From Lineus longissimus (lineage: Eukaryota > Nemertea > Pilidiophora > Heteronemertea > Lineidae), in NCBI RefSeq assembly GCF_910592395.1, contig NC_088315.1:9924501-9988500 (forward strand): a stretch of DNA of 64,000 nt. The letters run 5' to 3'. How positions within the stretch are numbered: the first letter of the stretch is position 1; each line of letters opens with the position of its first letter. Positions 9,270 through 20,300 of the stretch are shown here, in pieces. A model generated the notes under the pieces. It saw nothing but the letters and a program-made list of their open reading frames with translations. It searched no databases and was not told the DNA's origin. A program made the position numbers and the translations under genes.

Positions 9270-9980
9270 GCACCAACTAAGCCTACCGATACTCACTACA
9301 GTGTCCTCTACAACCGCAATACTTGCTCTTACACTTAAAGTGGACAAATATGCAAAGTGGAAGGAACCATTAACAATCCCTTCCTGTAGTCAACTGTTAG
9401 ACTACACTTTCTGCCAAATTATCCATCCCATCCTTGGTCCGACAGCAAAGTCCCCTACAGCGGCAGCACTTGCCAAAACACTTGAACGGAACAATGCAAG
9501 ATCTCACGCAAAAGCGAAAGGGACCATGAACAATCTCTTCCTACAGTCAACTGTTAGTGTTAGGCCTATCACTAGTATCAGACTACATTTCTGTCAAAAA
9601 ATATCTATCTCTTCCCTGTCCAGTTGCAACGGCCCCTACAGCGGCAGCACTTGCCATAATACTTAAACGGGAAAATGCAACATTTTAAAAGTGGAGGGGA
9701 CCATTTACAATCCCTTCCTACAATCAACTGTTATGCCTCTCGGACCTATTTCTGCCAAGGAGTCCATCCCATCCCTGGTCCAACTGCAATATCCCCCACA
9801 GCGGCAGTACTTGCCATAACACTAGAGCGGGACAATGCAATCTGCTAGAGCGGGATGGACAAAGAAACAATCCCGTCCTCGGGCCTATCAGATTTATTTC
9901 TGCCACAGGATCCATCCCTTCCCAGTCTGTCCAACTAACACTAAATTGCAACCTCCTCACAGCAGCAGCATATCAATTGA
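9270..9980 (-). pseudogene. Array of about four decayed cysteine-rich units
   Basis: Imperfect direct repeats of about 160-180 bases, recognisable on + by CAGCGGCAGCACTTGCC and CAATCCCTTCCT boxes. On the minus strand each gives a similar peptide: CIVPFKCFGKCCRCRGLCC, CIFPFKYYGKCCRCRGRC, CIVPL(stop)CYGKYCRCGGYC and CIFVHFKCKSKYCGCRGHC. Most are followed or interrupted by stops. This looks like a duplicated exon series related to the neighbouring cysteine-rich exon, mostly broken. A 164-codon + strand frame (9172-9666) is incidental. Confidence 0.45.
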
Positions 9981-10427
9981 AAGTGGAAAGTCCACGACAG
10001 TAAACTGAAATTCATTAGTGAGTCAGCCCTCCCGTGCTTAGCAATGCCCGCATATACGGCGCATGGCATACTATCCAAAAAGGTAAGTCCTTAAAAAGCC
10101 GCTCACAGGGCCAATGACAAAATGTGACAGATACTCTTGTTAGAATGAGGCGTTTGTACCACGGCTGCCCGAGGTGCTATAATGCTGTTCAACTTCAAAC
10201 AACATTTTACCCCACAATGGTATTTTCATCTTCCCCAGGCCATACACTTGGCATCCTCCGATTCGTTTCTCATGCTTAATTAAAGTGTATACATCATGTA
10301 GTAGTATATTTAGTGCAGTTGCATCAGGTAAATAAATTACTTTTGCAATCTGCATATTTGCATAAGTTCTACATGATGAAAGGCTTAGTGTGAAGAATTA
10401 TAACTTTAAAAACCTTATTCCTCAGCA
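9981..10427. other. Non-coding stretch, nothing recognised
   Basis: No splice-bounded frame found. A minus-strand frame of 71 codons around 10140-10355 has no family signature. Confidence 0.4.
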
Positions 10428-10694
10428 TTACTTAGCTTTAGGCCTTCCCTTTACAGCTGCTCTGTCCATGAGGACTGCTGTGCACTGCCCATGTTGCCTG
10501 GGAATCTGCCAGTCAGTAAGGAAGCAAGGTTGCACAGGACAACCTTGTCTTCCGAGAATCACCTGAAATAGAAGACTGCGAATAAAACATTTCAGTAGCA
10601 AGACCAACAAGATGACGCTGAGGAGTGTAAATAAAGTGAGAGCCCTTTGAACATGTTGACAGGGTTATTCGTCATACCACATCATAGACTCACG
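10428..10694 (-). CDS. Second cysteine-rich gene end, two exons (partial)
   Basis: A terminal exon runs from 10562 (acceptor CTATTTCAG) to a stop at 10430-10428 and encodes 44 residues: VILGRQGCPVQPCFLTDWQ at the start and AAVKGRPKAK at the end. Its length equals that of the terminal exon at 8958-8824, and its first 27 bases are about 80 percent identical to it, so the two are probably paralogous. A strong donor (CCCC before GTGAGT, intron 10693-10563, 131 bases) lies upstream. The matching phase-0 frame reads YEKDDEMDCP before the junction, but it is closed by a stop only a few codons earlier. The frame with KRMTKWTAP ends at this junction. Gene structure beyond this is unresolved. Confidence 0.35.
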
Positions 10695-10757
10695 GGGCAG
10701 TCCATTTCGTCATCCTTTTCATACTGTTAGTGGCCAGTCCTCCGCCTCCGGAGTTTA
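10695..10757 (-). repeat. Dispersed repeat, inverted, next to a splice donor
   Basis: On the minus strand: ACTCCGGAGGCGGAGGACTGG ... AGGATGACGAAATGGACTGC, followed by CCCGTGAGTC. Most other copies read CCGGGAGTC here, so one base difference creates a consensus donor. The frame through it encodes RMTKWTA. Confidence 0.6.
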
Positions 10758-11514
10758 ACTTCATCATGGTCCTGATGACATCTCGAGACACCAATGTCCG
10801 TCTTGTCAACATGTCTTGGTTCCATGTTGAAAGCATCATGAAATCTGGTATGATTGGATCAATGACCATGTATTTACTTCCCTCAGCGCTGGGTCTGAAT
10901 TGAGTATGTGCACATGAAGGGCCAGTTCCTGACTGTGAGAGTCTTACATGATTCTGTTTATGGGGACTGACATACACTACATTTATGGTATCTTGCAATA
11001 TACGTGTACATGTACGTACCAATCTTTCTTTCTCCAACCTGAAAAGAAATATGCGTACAATTAGAATATGTAACCCAGGGCAGCAGAATGAGTGAGAAAC
11101 CACAAGAGCAGAGTAAGGAAATAAAAATTGACAACTTTTAGCACTTTTTCTTGCACCATTATGATCCAAATCTCCTTTAAACGTTTGTCAAATTGTGTGG
11201 ATTCAGACTCATTCTTCCACCCTGGGTCACTGACTTTGTTCTTAGTGCTTACATGTATTTCATTCATCTACAATAGTGGAAGGATGCCACAACTACGTTA
11301 AAGTTAGTTAAGTTAAACTAAAGTTACATCTACACGGCCTCTCACAGAAGTTGGCTCTCAAAATCAATAAATCCTATAACATAGCCTTAATCAATGGAGC
11401 AATGTATGACAACAATTGTTTAATTTTTTTGATAACTTATGGGAAAGTGTCATCAAACCGTGTACAAGTTCTTGGTCAGGTTTATTGACTTTATAATTTG
11501 AGTTCTCCTTTCTC
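10758..11514. other. Possible minus-strand exon region, unresolved
   Basis: The minus strand has a frame with SKYMVIDPIIPDFMMLSTW running into the repeat at 10757, and a good acceptor (CATATTTCTTTTCAG) at about 11041 followed by 19 bases and a GTACGT donor. Another frame begins MNEIHVSTKNKVSDPGWKN at 11267. These look exon-like but I cannot join them with confidence. Confidence 0.25.
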
Positions 11515-12682
11515 TCCTAGATGCTTTGCCTTCACAGGTTCACGAGCAACATCCACCCGTGTTTGTGATCAGAGTTGTCTCTCCTAGATATTTTGCTTCC
11601 CAGGCTAACGAGCAACACCCACCCGTGTTTGTGATCAGAGTTGTCTCTCCTAGATGTTTTGCCTCCCAGGATAACGAGCAACATCAACCCGTGTTTGTGA
11701 TCAGAATTGTCTCTCCTAGATGTTTTGCCTTCTCAGGCTAACGAGCAACATCCACCCGTGTTTGTGATCAGAGTTGTTTCTCCTAGATAATTTGCCTTCC
11801 CAGGCTAACGAGCAACATCCACCCGTGTTTGTGATCAGAGTTGTTTCTCCTAGATGTTTTGCCTTCCCAGGCTAACGAGCAACATCAACCCGTGTTTGTG
11901 ATCAGAGTTGTTTCTCCTAGATACTTTGCCTTCTCAGGCTAACGAGCAACATCCACCCGTGTTTGCGATCAGAGTTGTCTCTCCTAGATAATTTGCCTTC
12001 CCAGGCTAACGAGCAACATCCACCCGTGTTTGCGATCAGAGTTGTCTCTCCTAGATGTTTTGCCTTCCCAGGCTAACGAGCAACATCCACCCGTGTTTGC
12101 GATCAGAGTTGTCTCTCCTAGATGTTTTGCCTTCCCAGGCTAACGAGCAACATCCACCCGTGTTTGCGATCAGAGTTGTCTCTCCTAGATAATTTGCCTT
12201 CCCAGGCTAACGAGCAACATCCACCCGTGCTTGTGATCAGAGTTGTCTCTCCTAGATGTTTTGCCTGCCCTGGCTAACGAGCAACATCCACCCGTGTTTG
12301 TGATCAGAGTTGTCTCTCCTAGATAATTTGCCTTCCCAGGCTAACGAGCAACATCCACCCGTGAGTGTGATCAGAGTTGTCTCTCCTAGATGTTTTGCCT
12401 TCCCAGGCTCACGAGCAACATCCACCCGTGTTTGTGATCAGAGTTGTCTCTCCTAGATGTTTTGCCTTCAGAGGCTAACGAGCAACATCAACCCGTGTTT
12501 GTGATCAGAGTTGTCTCTCCTAGATGCTTTGCCTTCCCAGGCTAACGAGCAACATCCACCCGTGTTTGTGATCAGAGTTGTCTCTCCTAGATGTTTTGCC
12601 TTCCAAGGCTAACGAACAACATCTACCCGTGTTTAAGATCACAGACACAGCTGCCTTTCCTAGGTGTTTTTCCTTCCCAGCT
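11515..12682 (+). repeat. 67-bp minisatellite, about 17 units
   Basis: Consensus unit runs AACGAGCAACATCCACCCG, TGTTTGTGATCAGAGTTGTC, TCTCCTAGATGTTTTGCCTT and CCCAGGCT. The first units are 65-66 bases, which leaves a short frame open; the 67-base period then breaks it. Every unit contains TCTCCTAG followed by ATG, which looks like a splice acceptor. Edge units are diverged. Copy 2 has only about 11 units. Confidence 0.95.
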
Positions 12683-14360
12683 TCCGGCTATCATTCATTC
12701 TTTCAACATCAGTCTACAGGGTCATGATCCTGAATCACACTTCATTCTAGACCCAAGTCAACCCCTCTGATAGTGGAGACAGGGAAGCAGCTTTTCATTG
12801 CAATTACATCCTCCTTCATTCATGCAATCTTTAACTTCAGTCTATATAATCATGACCTCGCTGAATCACACTTCATTCTAGACCCAAGTCAACCTCAATG
12901 TTGGTGGAGACAAGGAAATGCCTTTTCACTTTGTCTTCATTCATGCATTCTTTAAACTTCAGTCCACATGGTCATGACCTCGCTGAATCACACTTCATTC
13001 TAGACCCAAGTCAACCTCACTGATGGTGGAGACAAGGAAGCGGCTTTTCACTTTATCTTCATTCATGCAATCTTTCAAATACAGTCTATAAGCGTCATGA
13101 CCTCGCTGTATAAAACTTCATTCTAGACCCAAGTCAACCTCATTGATAGTGGAGACAAGGAAGTGGCTTTTCACTATACCTTCATTCATGCAATCTTTCA
13201 TCTTCAGTCTCCAAGGTCATGCCCTCGCTGGATCATACTTCATTCTAGACCCAAGTCAACCTCACTGATAGTGGAGACAAGGAAGCGGCTTTTCACTATA
13301 TCTTCATTCATGCAATCTTTCATCTTCAGTCTCCAAGGTCATGCCCTCGCTGGATCATACTTCATTCTAGACCCAAGTCAACCTCATTGAAAGTGGAGAC
13401 AAGGAAGTGGCTTTTCACTATACCTTCATTCATGCAATCTTTCATCTTCAGTCTCCAAGGTCATGCCCTCGCTGTATCATACTTCATTCTAGACCCAAGT
13501 CAACCTCATTGAAAGTGGAGACAAGAAAGTGGCTTTTCACTATACCTTCATTCATGCAATCTTTCATCTTCAGTCTCCAAGGTCATGCCCTCGCTGAATC
13601 ACACTTCATTCTAGACCCAAGTCAACCTCACTGATAGTGGAGACAAGGAAGCGGCTTTTCACTATATCTTCATTCGTACCCTCTTTCAACTTCAGGCCAT
13701 ATGGTCATGACCTCGCTGAATCACACTTCATTCTAGACCCAAGTCAACCTCACTGATAGTGGAGACAAGGAAGCGGCTTTTCACTATATCCTCATTCATG
13801 CAATCTTTCTTTCATCTTTAGCCTGCATGGTCATGACCTCGCTGAATCACACTTCATTCTAGACCCAAGTCAACCTCACTGATAGTGGAGACAAGGAAGC
13901 GGCTTTTCACTATATCTTCATTCATGCATTCTTTCAACTTCAGTCTGTATGATCATGACCTCAACGAATCACACTTCATTCTAGACCCATGTCAACCTCA
14001 CTGATCAGTCATCTCACAGTGGAGACAAGGAAGCGGCTTTTCACTATCCTCATTCATGCAATCTTTTAACTTCAGTCCACATGGTCATGACCTCGCTGAA
14101 TCACACTTCATTCTAGACCCAAGTCAACCTCATTGATAATGGAGACAAGGAAGCGGCTTTTCACTTTATATTCATTCATGCAATCTTTCAACTTCAGTCC
14201 ACAAGGTCATGACCTCGCTGAATCACACTTCATTCTAGACCCAATTCAACCTCATTGATAGTGGAGACAAGGAAGCGGCTTTTCACTTCATCTTCATTCA
14301 TGCAATCTTTCATCTTCAGTCTCCATTGTCATGACCTCGCTGAATCACACTTCATTCTAG
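12683..14360 (+). repeat. 122-bp minisatellite, about 14 units
   Basis: Consensus unit: GACCTCGCTGAATCACACTT, CATTCTAGACCCAAGTCAAC, a TGATAGTGGAGACAAGG block, AAGCGGCTTTTCACTATATC, then TTCATTCATGCAATCTTTC. Near the right end one unit carries an extra TGATCAGTCATCTCACAG block (around 13999), also present in copy 2, so the edges are conserved. No coding potential: the period is not a multiple of three. Confidence 0.95.
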
Positions 14361-14610
14361 TCAAGCACTGAACTGGGAATATCATTTTCTAATGAGGAAA
14401 GGATTATTTAAGTTGTTTAATATTTCAATATTGGTAAGGTTTTTCAGGCAACACGCATCTGAGAAATTGATATAAAAAATTCCAGGGTTTATAATCAGTT
14501 AAAACAGAGTCTTTCAAATCAATTTAAAAGACTCTGGTTGAAGAAAAAATTCACATTTCCACGTATCATTATATAAGATTGTATATGTCATATACATACT
14601 GAACGGTATA
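14361..14610. other. AT-rich spacer between minisatellites
   Basis: Holds a small perfect hairpin, AGAGTCTTT ... AAAGACTCT at about 14508-14537, also present in copy 2. No gene. Confidence 0.6.
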
Positions 14611-17345
14611 GCTTCCTACGGTATTCCAATTTTCTAAAAAAACATATATCATGAGAAAGGTCTATAACTAACACAACAAAAAGATTTGTAAAACCATCAT
14701 CAGAAGCAAGTGAAGCTTCCTACGGTATTCCAATATTGAGACAACAATAAGTAGGCCTACACAGATAGATCTGTAAAACCATCATCAGAAGCAAGTAAAG
14801 CTTCCTACATTATGCCAATATTGAGACAATAAAAAGTAGGCCTACATAGATCTGCAAAACCATCATCAGGGGCAAGCAAAGCTTCCTACGGTATTCCAAT
14901 ATTGAGACAATAATAAGTAGGCCTACATAGATCTGTAAAACCATCATCAGAAGCAAGTAAAGCTTCCTACGGTATTCCAATATTGAGACAACAATAAGTA
15001 GGCCTACATAAATCTGCTAAACCATCATCAGAAGCGAGTGAAGCTTCCTACGGTATTCCAATATTGAGACAACAAGAAGTAGGCCTACACAGATAGATCT
15101 GTAAAACCATCATCAGAAGCAAGTGAAGCTTCCTACGGTATTCCAATATTGAGACAATAATAAGTAGGCCTACATAGATCTGTAAAACCATCATCAGAAC
15201 CAAGTAAAGCTTCCTACGGTATTCCAATATTGAGACAACAATAAGTAGGCCTACATAGATCTGCAAAACCATCATCAGAAGAGAGTGAAGCTTCCTACGG
15301 TATTCCAATATTGAGACAACAATAAGTAGGCCTACACAGATAAATCTGTAAAACCATCATCAGAAACAAGTAAAGCTTCCTACAGTATTCCAATATTGAG
15401 ACAACAATAAGTAGGCCTACATAGATCTGCAAAGCCATCATCAGAAGCGAGTGAAGCTTCCTACGGTATTCCAATCTTGACACAACAATACGTAGGCCTA
15501 CATAGATCTGTAAAACCATCATCAGAAGCAAGTAAAGCTTACTACGGTATTCCAATCTTGAAACAACAATAAAAAGGCCTACATAGATCTGTAAAACCAT
15601 CATCAGAAGCAAGTAAACTTCCTACAGTATTCCAATATTGAGACAACAATAAGTAGGCATACACAGATAGATCTGTAAAACCATCATCAGAAGCAAGTAA
15701 GCTTCCTACGGTATTCCAATATTCAGACAACAATAAGTAGGCCTACATAGATCTGCTAAACCATCATCAGAAGCGGGTGAAGCTTCCTACGGTATTCCAA
15801 TATTGAGACAACAATAAGTAGGCCTACATAGATCTGCCAAACCATCATCAGAAGCAAGTAAAGCTTCCTACAGTATTTCAATATTGAGACAACAATAAGT
15901 AGGCCTACACAGATAGATCTGCAAAACCATCATCAGAAGCCAGTGAAGCTTCCTACGGTATTCCAATATTGAGACAACAATAAGTAGGCCTACATAGATC
16001 TGTAAAACCATCATCAGAAGCAAGTGAACTTTTTACGGTATTCCAATATTGAGACAACAATAAGTAGGACTACATAGATCTGCAAAACCATCATCAGAAG
16101 CAAGTGAAGCTTTTAACGGTATTCCAATATTGAGACAACAATAAGTAGGCCTACACATATAGATCTGTAAAACCATCATCAGAAGCAAGTAAAGCTTCCT
16201 ACGGTATTCCAATATTGAGACAACAATAAGTAGGCCTACATAGATCTGTAAAACCATCATCAGAAACAAGTAAAGCTTCCTACGGTATTCCAATATTGAG
16301 ACAACAATAAATAGGCCTACATAGATAGATCTGCAAAACCATCATCAGAAGCAAGTGAAGCTTCCTACGGTATTCCAATATTGAGACTACAATAAGTAGG
16401 CCTACATAGATCTGCAAAACCATCATTAGAAGCGAGTGAAGCTTCCTACGGTATTCCAATCTTGAAACAACAATAAGTAGGCCTCCATAGATCTATAAAA
16501 CCATCATCAGAAGCAAGTGAAGCTTTCTACGGTATTCCAATATTGAGACAATAATAAGTAGGCCTACATTGATCTGTAAAACCATCATCAGAAGCAAGTA
16601 AAGCTTCCTACGGTATTCCAATATTGAGGCAACAATAAGTAGGCCTACACAGATATATCTGTAAAACCATCATCAGAAGCAAGTGAAGCTTCCTACGGTA
16701 TTCCAATATTGAGACAACAATAAGTAGGCCTGCACAGATAGATAAAACCATCATCAGAAGCAACTAAAGCTTCCTACGGTATTCCAATCTTGACACAACA
16801 ATAAGTAGGCCTACATAGATCTGTAAAACTATCATCAGAAGCAAGTTAAGCTTCCTACGGTATTCCAATATTGAGACAACAATAAGTACTAACTACTAAG
16901 TAGGCCTACATAGATCTGTAAAACCATCATCAGAAGCAAGTTAAGCTACCTACGGTATTCCAATCTTGAAACAACAATAAGTACTAAGTAGGCCTACATA
17001 GATCTGTAAAACCATCATCAGAAGCAAGTTAAGCTTCCTGCGGTATTCCAACCTCGAGGCAACACTAAGTAGGCCTACATAGATCTGCAAAACCATCATC
17101 AGAAGCCAGTGAAGCTTCCTACGGTATTCCAATATTGAGACAACAATAAGTAGGCCTACATAGATCTGCAAAACCATCATCAGAAGCAAGTAAAGCTTCC
17201 TACGGTATTCCAATATTGAGACAACAATAAGTAGGCCTACATAGATCTGTAAAACCATCATCAGAAGCAAGTGATGCTTCCTACGGTATTCCAATCTTGA
17301 GAAAACAATAAATAGGCCTACATAGTACTAAACCATCATCAGAAG
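14611..17345 (-). repeat. 81-bp minisatellite, about 33 units
   Basis: Consensus on +: GCTTCCTACGGTATTCCAAT, ATTGAGACAACAATAAGTAG, GCCTACATAGATCTGTAAAA, CCATCATCAGAAGCAAGTAA. A minority of units carry a 4-base insertion (CACAGATAGATC). Because 81 is 27 codons, minus-strand frames stay open over several units and read EYRRKLYLLLMMVLQIYVG then LLIVVSIL. The array begins about 30 bases past the stop codon of the kinase gene, so it is likely to be in its 3' untranslated region or just beyond. It is not credible as a protein on its own: insertions break the frame every few units. Confidence 0.95.
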
Positions 17346-17376
17346 CAAGTTCACCGTTATGTTTGGTTTTGTTTGA

Positions 17377-20300
17377 TTAGATATCTAGCGATGCAATGGC
17401 CTCATCGACCAGTAGCAAGACTGTTTCCAGGTCTGGTCTTGAGTCCTTGTCCTCCTGGAGACAACAGCCAACTGCCTCCTGTAGCGTCAGACACTTTCCT
17501 CGCCTCATAATCTTTCGCAATATGTAACCAATGCTAAAGATGTCAGCCTGCAACGATGTTCGAAGCCCACGTCTAACTTCTGGTGCCAGATGTGGATGTT
17601 TGGTCACGTCTGACTGATACTGGTAGCCTTGCTTATACGTGCATAGACTCAGATCCACAAAGAAGGGTTCTAAGTTATCGTCAATCAGAATCTTTCTGTC
17701 CTTGATGGCATTCACAACAAATCCTTTAGAGTGTAATGTTTGCAGCTTCATGCAGATCTTTTTACCAAGAATGATCCACTCTTTTTTTGAGAGATGTGGG
17801 CCATACCTGATAAACTCGCCCAATGTCGTGCCTTTAGTATACTCGAAGAGCAGAACTGGATGTTGAGGCTGGCACTTACGGCTGGCCACGCCGCGGAACA
17901 TGGGTGTCACATCTGTGTCATTGAGAAAGGAATAGACCCTAGCTTCAAACATGAAGCGCTCCCTGTTGGCTAATATCTCACACTTTTTAGCAACACAATT
18001 GATAGTCTGGGAGTTCTTAAGACGGAAGCGAACAACAAACTCCTGCCCCAACACATTCCTCGCTGGCCTCCATCTTTGCCCTGATTCTGGTGGCTTCTGT
18101 TGCCATCGGACGGAGTCAGGCTCTATTACCTCAATCACCACAGTGGCCAGTGGATCATCCTTCGGTAGGATCTCGAGCCCAAGTCGAACCAAACCTGCTG
18201 CCTCTAATTCTTCCTGACTTCTTTCATCTCTTTGCTCTTCGGAGTCAAGAGTGGTCTGAATCGTGTATTCTATGATCCCCATTGTCTCACAAAGACTTCT
18301 TAGGCTTGCCTCGGCAGAGCTGGCTGTTGCTCTTAGATGTGGCCGTAGCTTCAGGCACTGGTCAAACTCCTCAGACAGTTCAGGGATGTCGATAGTGTGG
18401 CAGATGCGACCTATCATGATTCCTAAACTCCAAACATCTCCGGCCTGGCTGCATTGGGATCCATTCTTTATCTCAGGTGCGAGAAAGTGAGAACGGTCTT
18501 GTTTGGCTTCGGATGGGACATTTGTGTAGCAATTATTCTGACCAACAATGCTCGCGTTCCCGAGGTCAATAATGACAGGTTCATATGCCATGTATGCAGG
18601 GCTATCCGCTGATTTCACGACAACGACATTGTCCGTCTTCAGGTCACAATGCAGGATACCCCTGGAATGAATTGCTGCGAGGTGTTTTGCCAATCTGTAG
18701 CAAATAAAAATCCATTGCTCTTTGTTTGGCCCAGGGATTTCGCACAGAAGTTCGAATAATGTCTTGCCATCACCGACCTTCTCCGTTATAATGCCAAATG
18801 GAAGCTTGTCCTCCTGGAAGACTGGCACGAGTCCATGGAACCGAGGAACAGAGGGACAGTCACCAATATAAAGGTTCATCTTGACCTCCTTCTCAAGGAC
18901 ATCTTCGGCTCGGCTGTGAGATGCAAAATATCTCTTCACAACTACTTGCATCGTCTTCCCACCTCCCAAATCCAGGGAACCAGACACGGTATCACCAAAA
19001 GCACCTTTCCCCAGAATGTGCATATCGGAGTCGTAGGTTATTCTCTTGGATGGGACGAATGGCATATGCGCCTGCTGGATATACCCAGCTGTAGCAGCCC
19101 TCCTTGCCAGCACCATCATCCTGTCTATCATCATCGTAATGGTTACGTCTTCTTCGTCAGACTCGGTGGGAGCCGAAAACTTCCATGCGACCTGTTTGAT
19201 GGGTGGAATCTTGTTTAAGATATGGGGACGGCATAAGATGTCTTCCAACAAATCAGAATCCAAGAAATAATCTGGAAGGGTTATGGACTTGAACTCTGGC
19301 GGTGGCGGTGGTGGTGGTGGTGGTGGAGATGGTTGTACTTGTAGAAGTTGATAAGACAATGGCTGGTGACCTTCGTCATGTCGAGGCCGGGGCGGCGTTG
19401 GATGTGCAATATCAACCGGCCTAGGCATCAGACTAACAAACAACGCGTGGTCATCAGTTCGTGTCGGACCGAAGACGGGAGCCAAAACTGGAAGCTTTCT
19501 CGGAATGAAGTTCTCAAATCCAGGTGGTGGTCTTGGCGTTTCATAATAGAATCCAGGAGGCGGTGTGCGATAACTTAGGACAAATCCAGTGTAAGGAAAC
19601 AGGCAAAGGTAGTCATCAAGTAGTCCAACCTGGTGATAGTCGGAAACTTCGGCCAATTCGGTTGGTGGAATTGGTAAGGTCATATCGCAAGGTTGTTCTT
19701 TCGGTAAAACGGAAACGGATTTATACTGATGAAGAGCGGAAACTCTGGCAGGTTCGGGCAGTCGGAAGGTCACCCACTCATGTTGTTCTTGCGGCGAAAC
19801 GGAAACAGAGACAGAGTCATGTTGTTCTCGCGGTGACACGGAAGCTTCGTCTTCATGAAAAGCGGAAACTGTGGCAAGGTCGGGCGATCGGAAGGCCACA
19901 GAGTCATGTTGCTCTTGCATGGCTTGCGGCGAAGCTGAGACTTTGTCTTCAACGGCTCGAGGCTGATGAGAGGCGGAAACTATAGCAGGTTTAGGTGGTT
20001 GCCAATTTACATAGTCAGCTGGTTCCTTTGGCAAAGTGGAATTAAAGCTGTCTATGACTTGGTGTTGAGCGGAAAGTTCGGCTCGTTCGGTTGGTGTGAC
20101 TGTGAATACGACATCTCTGGGTTGTCTTGTTGGGGAAGAACACGCACTGATCCCTTCAATACATCCAAGCTGTGGCGGTGTCGGCTTCGGTTTCCTCAGT
20201 GGCGAGTCACCCATTGCTAAAAGATCAGACCGCAATCTCCAGCTATGCTGAAAAACATCCCTAGCTATGATATTCATCAGACAATCACACGCATGATCAG

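Noticed and set aside
9172-9666. 164-codon + strand open frame
   Set aside because: It runs across a degenerate repeat, shows no family signature, and a stop shortens it to 109 codons in the second unit. Minus-strand exon evidence in the same area is better.
11526-11741. + strand frame with repeated VFVIRVVSPRCF
   Set aside because: Open only because the first minisatellite units are near 66 bases; the normal 67-base period destroys it. Not a gene.
12683-14360. CRISPR-like array
   Set aside because: The 122-, 67- and 81-bp arrays are plain tandem repeats without unique spacers, in an animal genome with no cas genes.
14611-17345. Minus-strand frames with EYRRKLYLLLMMVLQIYVG as a membrane-protein gene
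   Set aside because: The frame is a consequence of the 81-base period and is broken every few units by 4-base insertions and stops; no start or splice context.
19524-19985. 153-codon + strand frame
   Set aside because: Lies fully antisense to the kinase coding region and has no features of its own.
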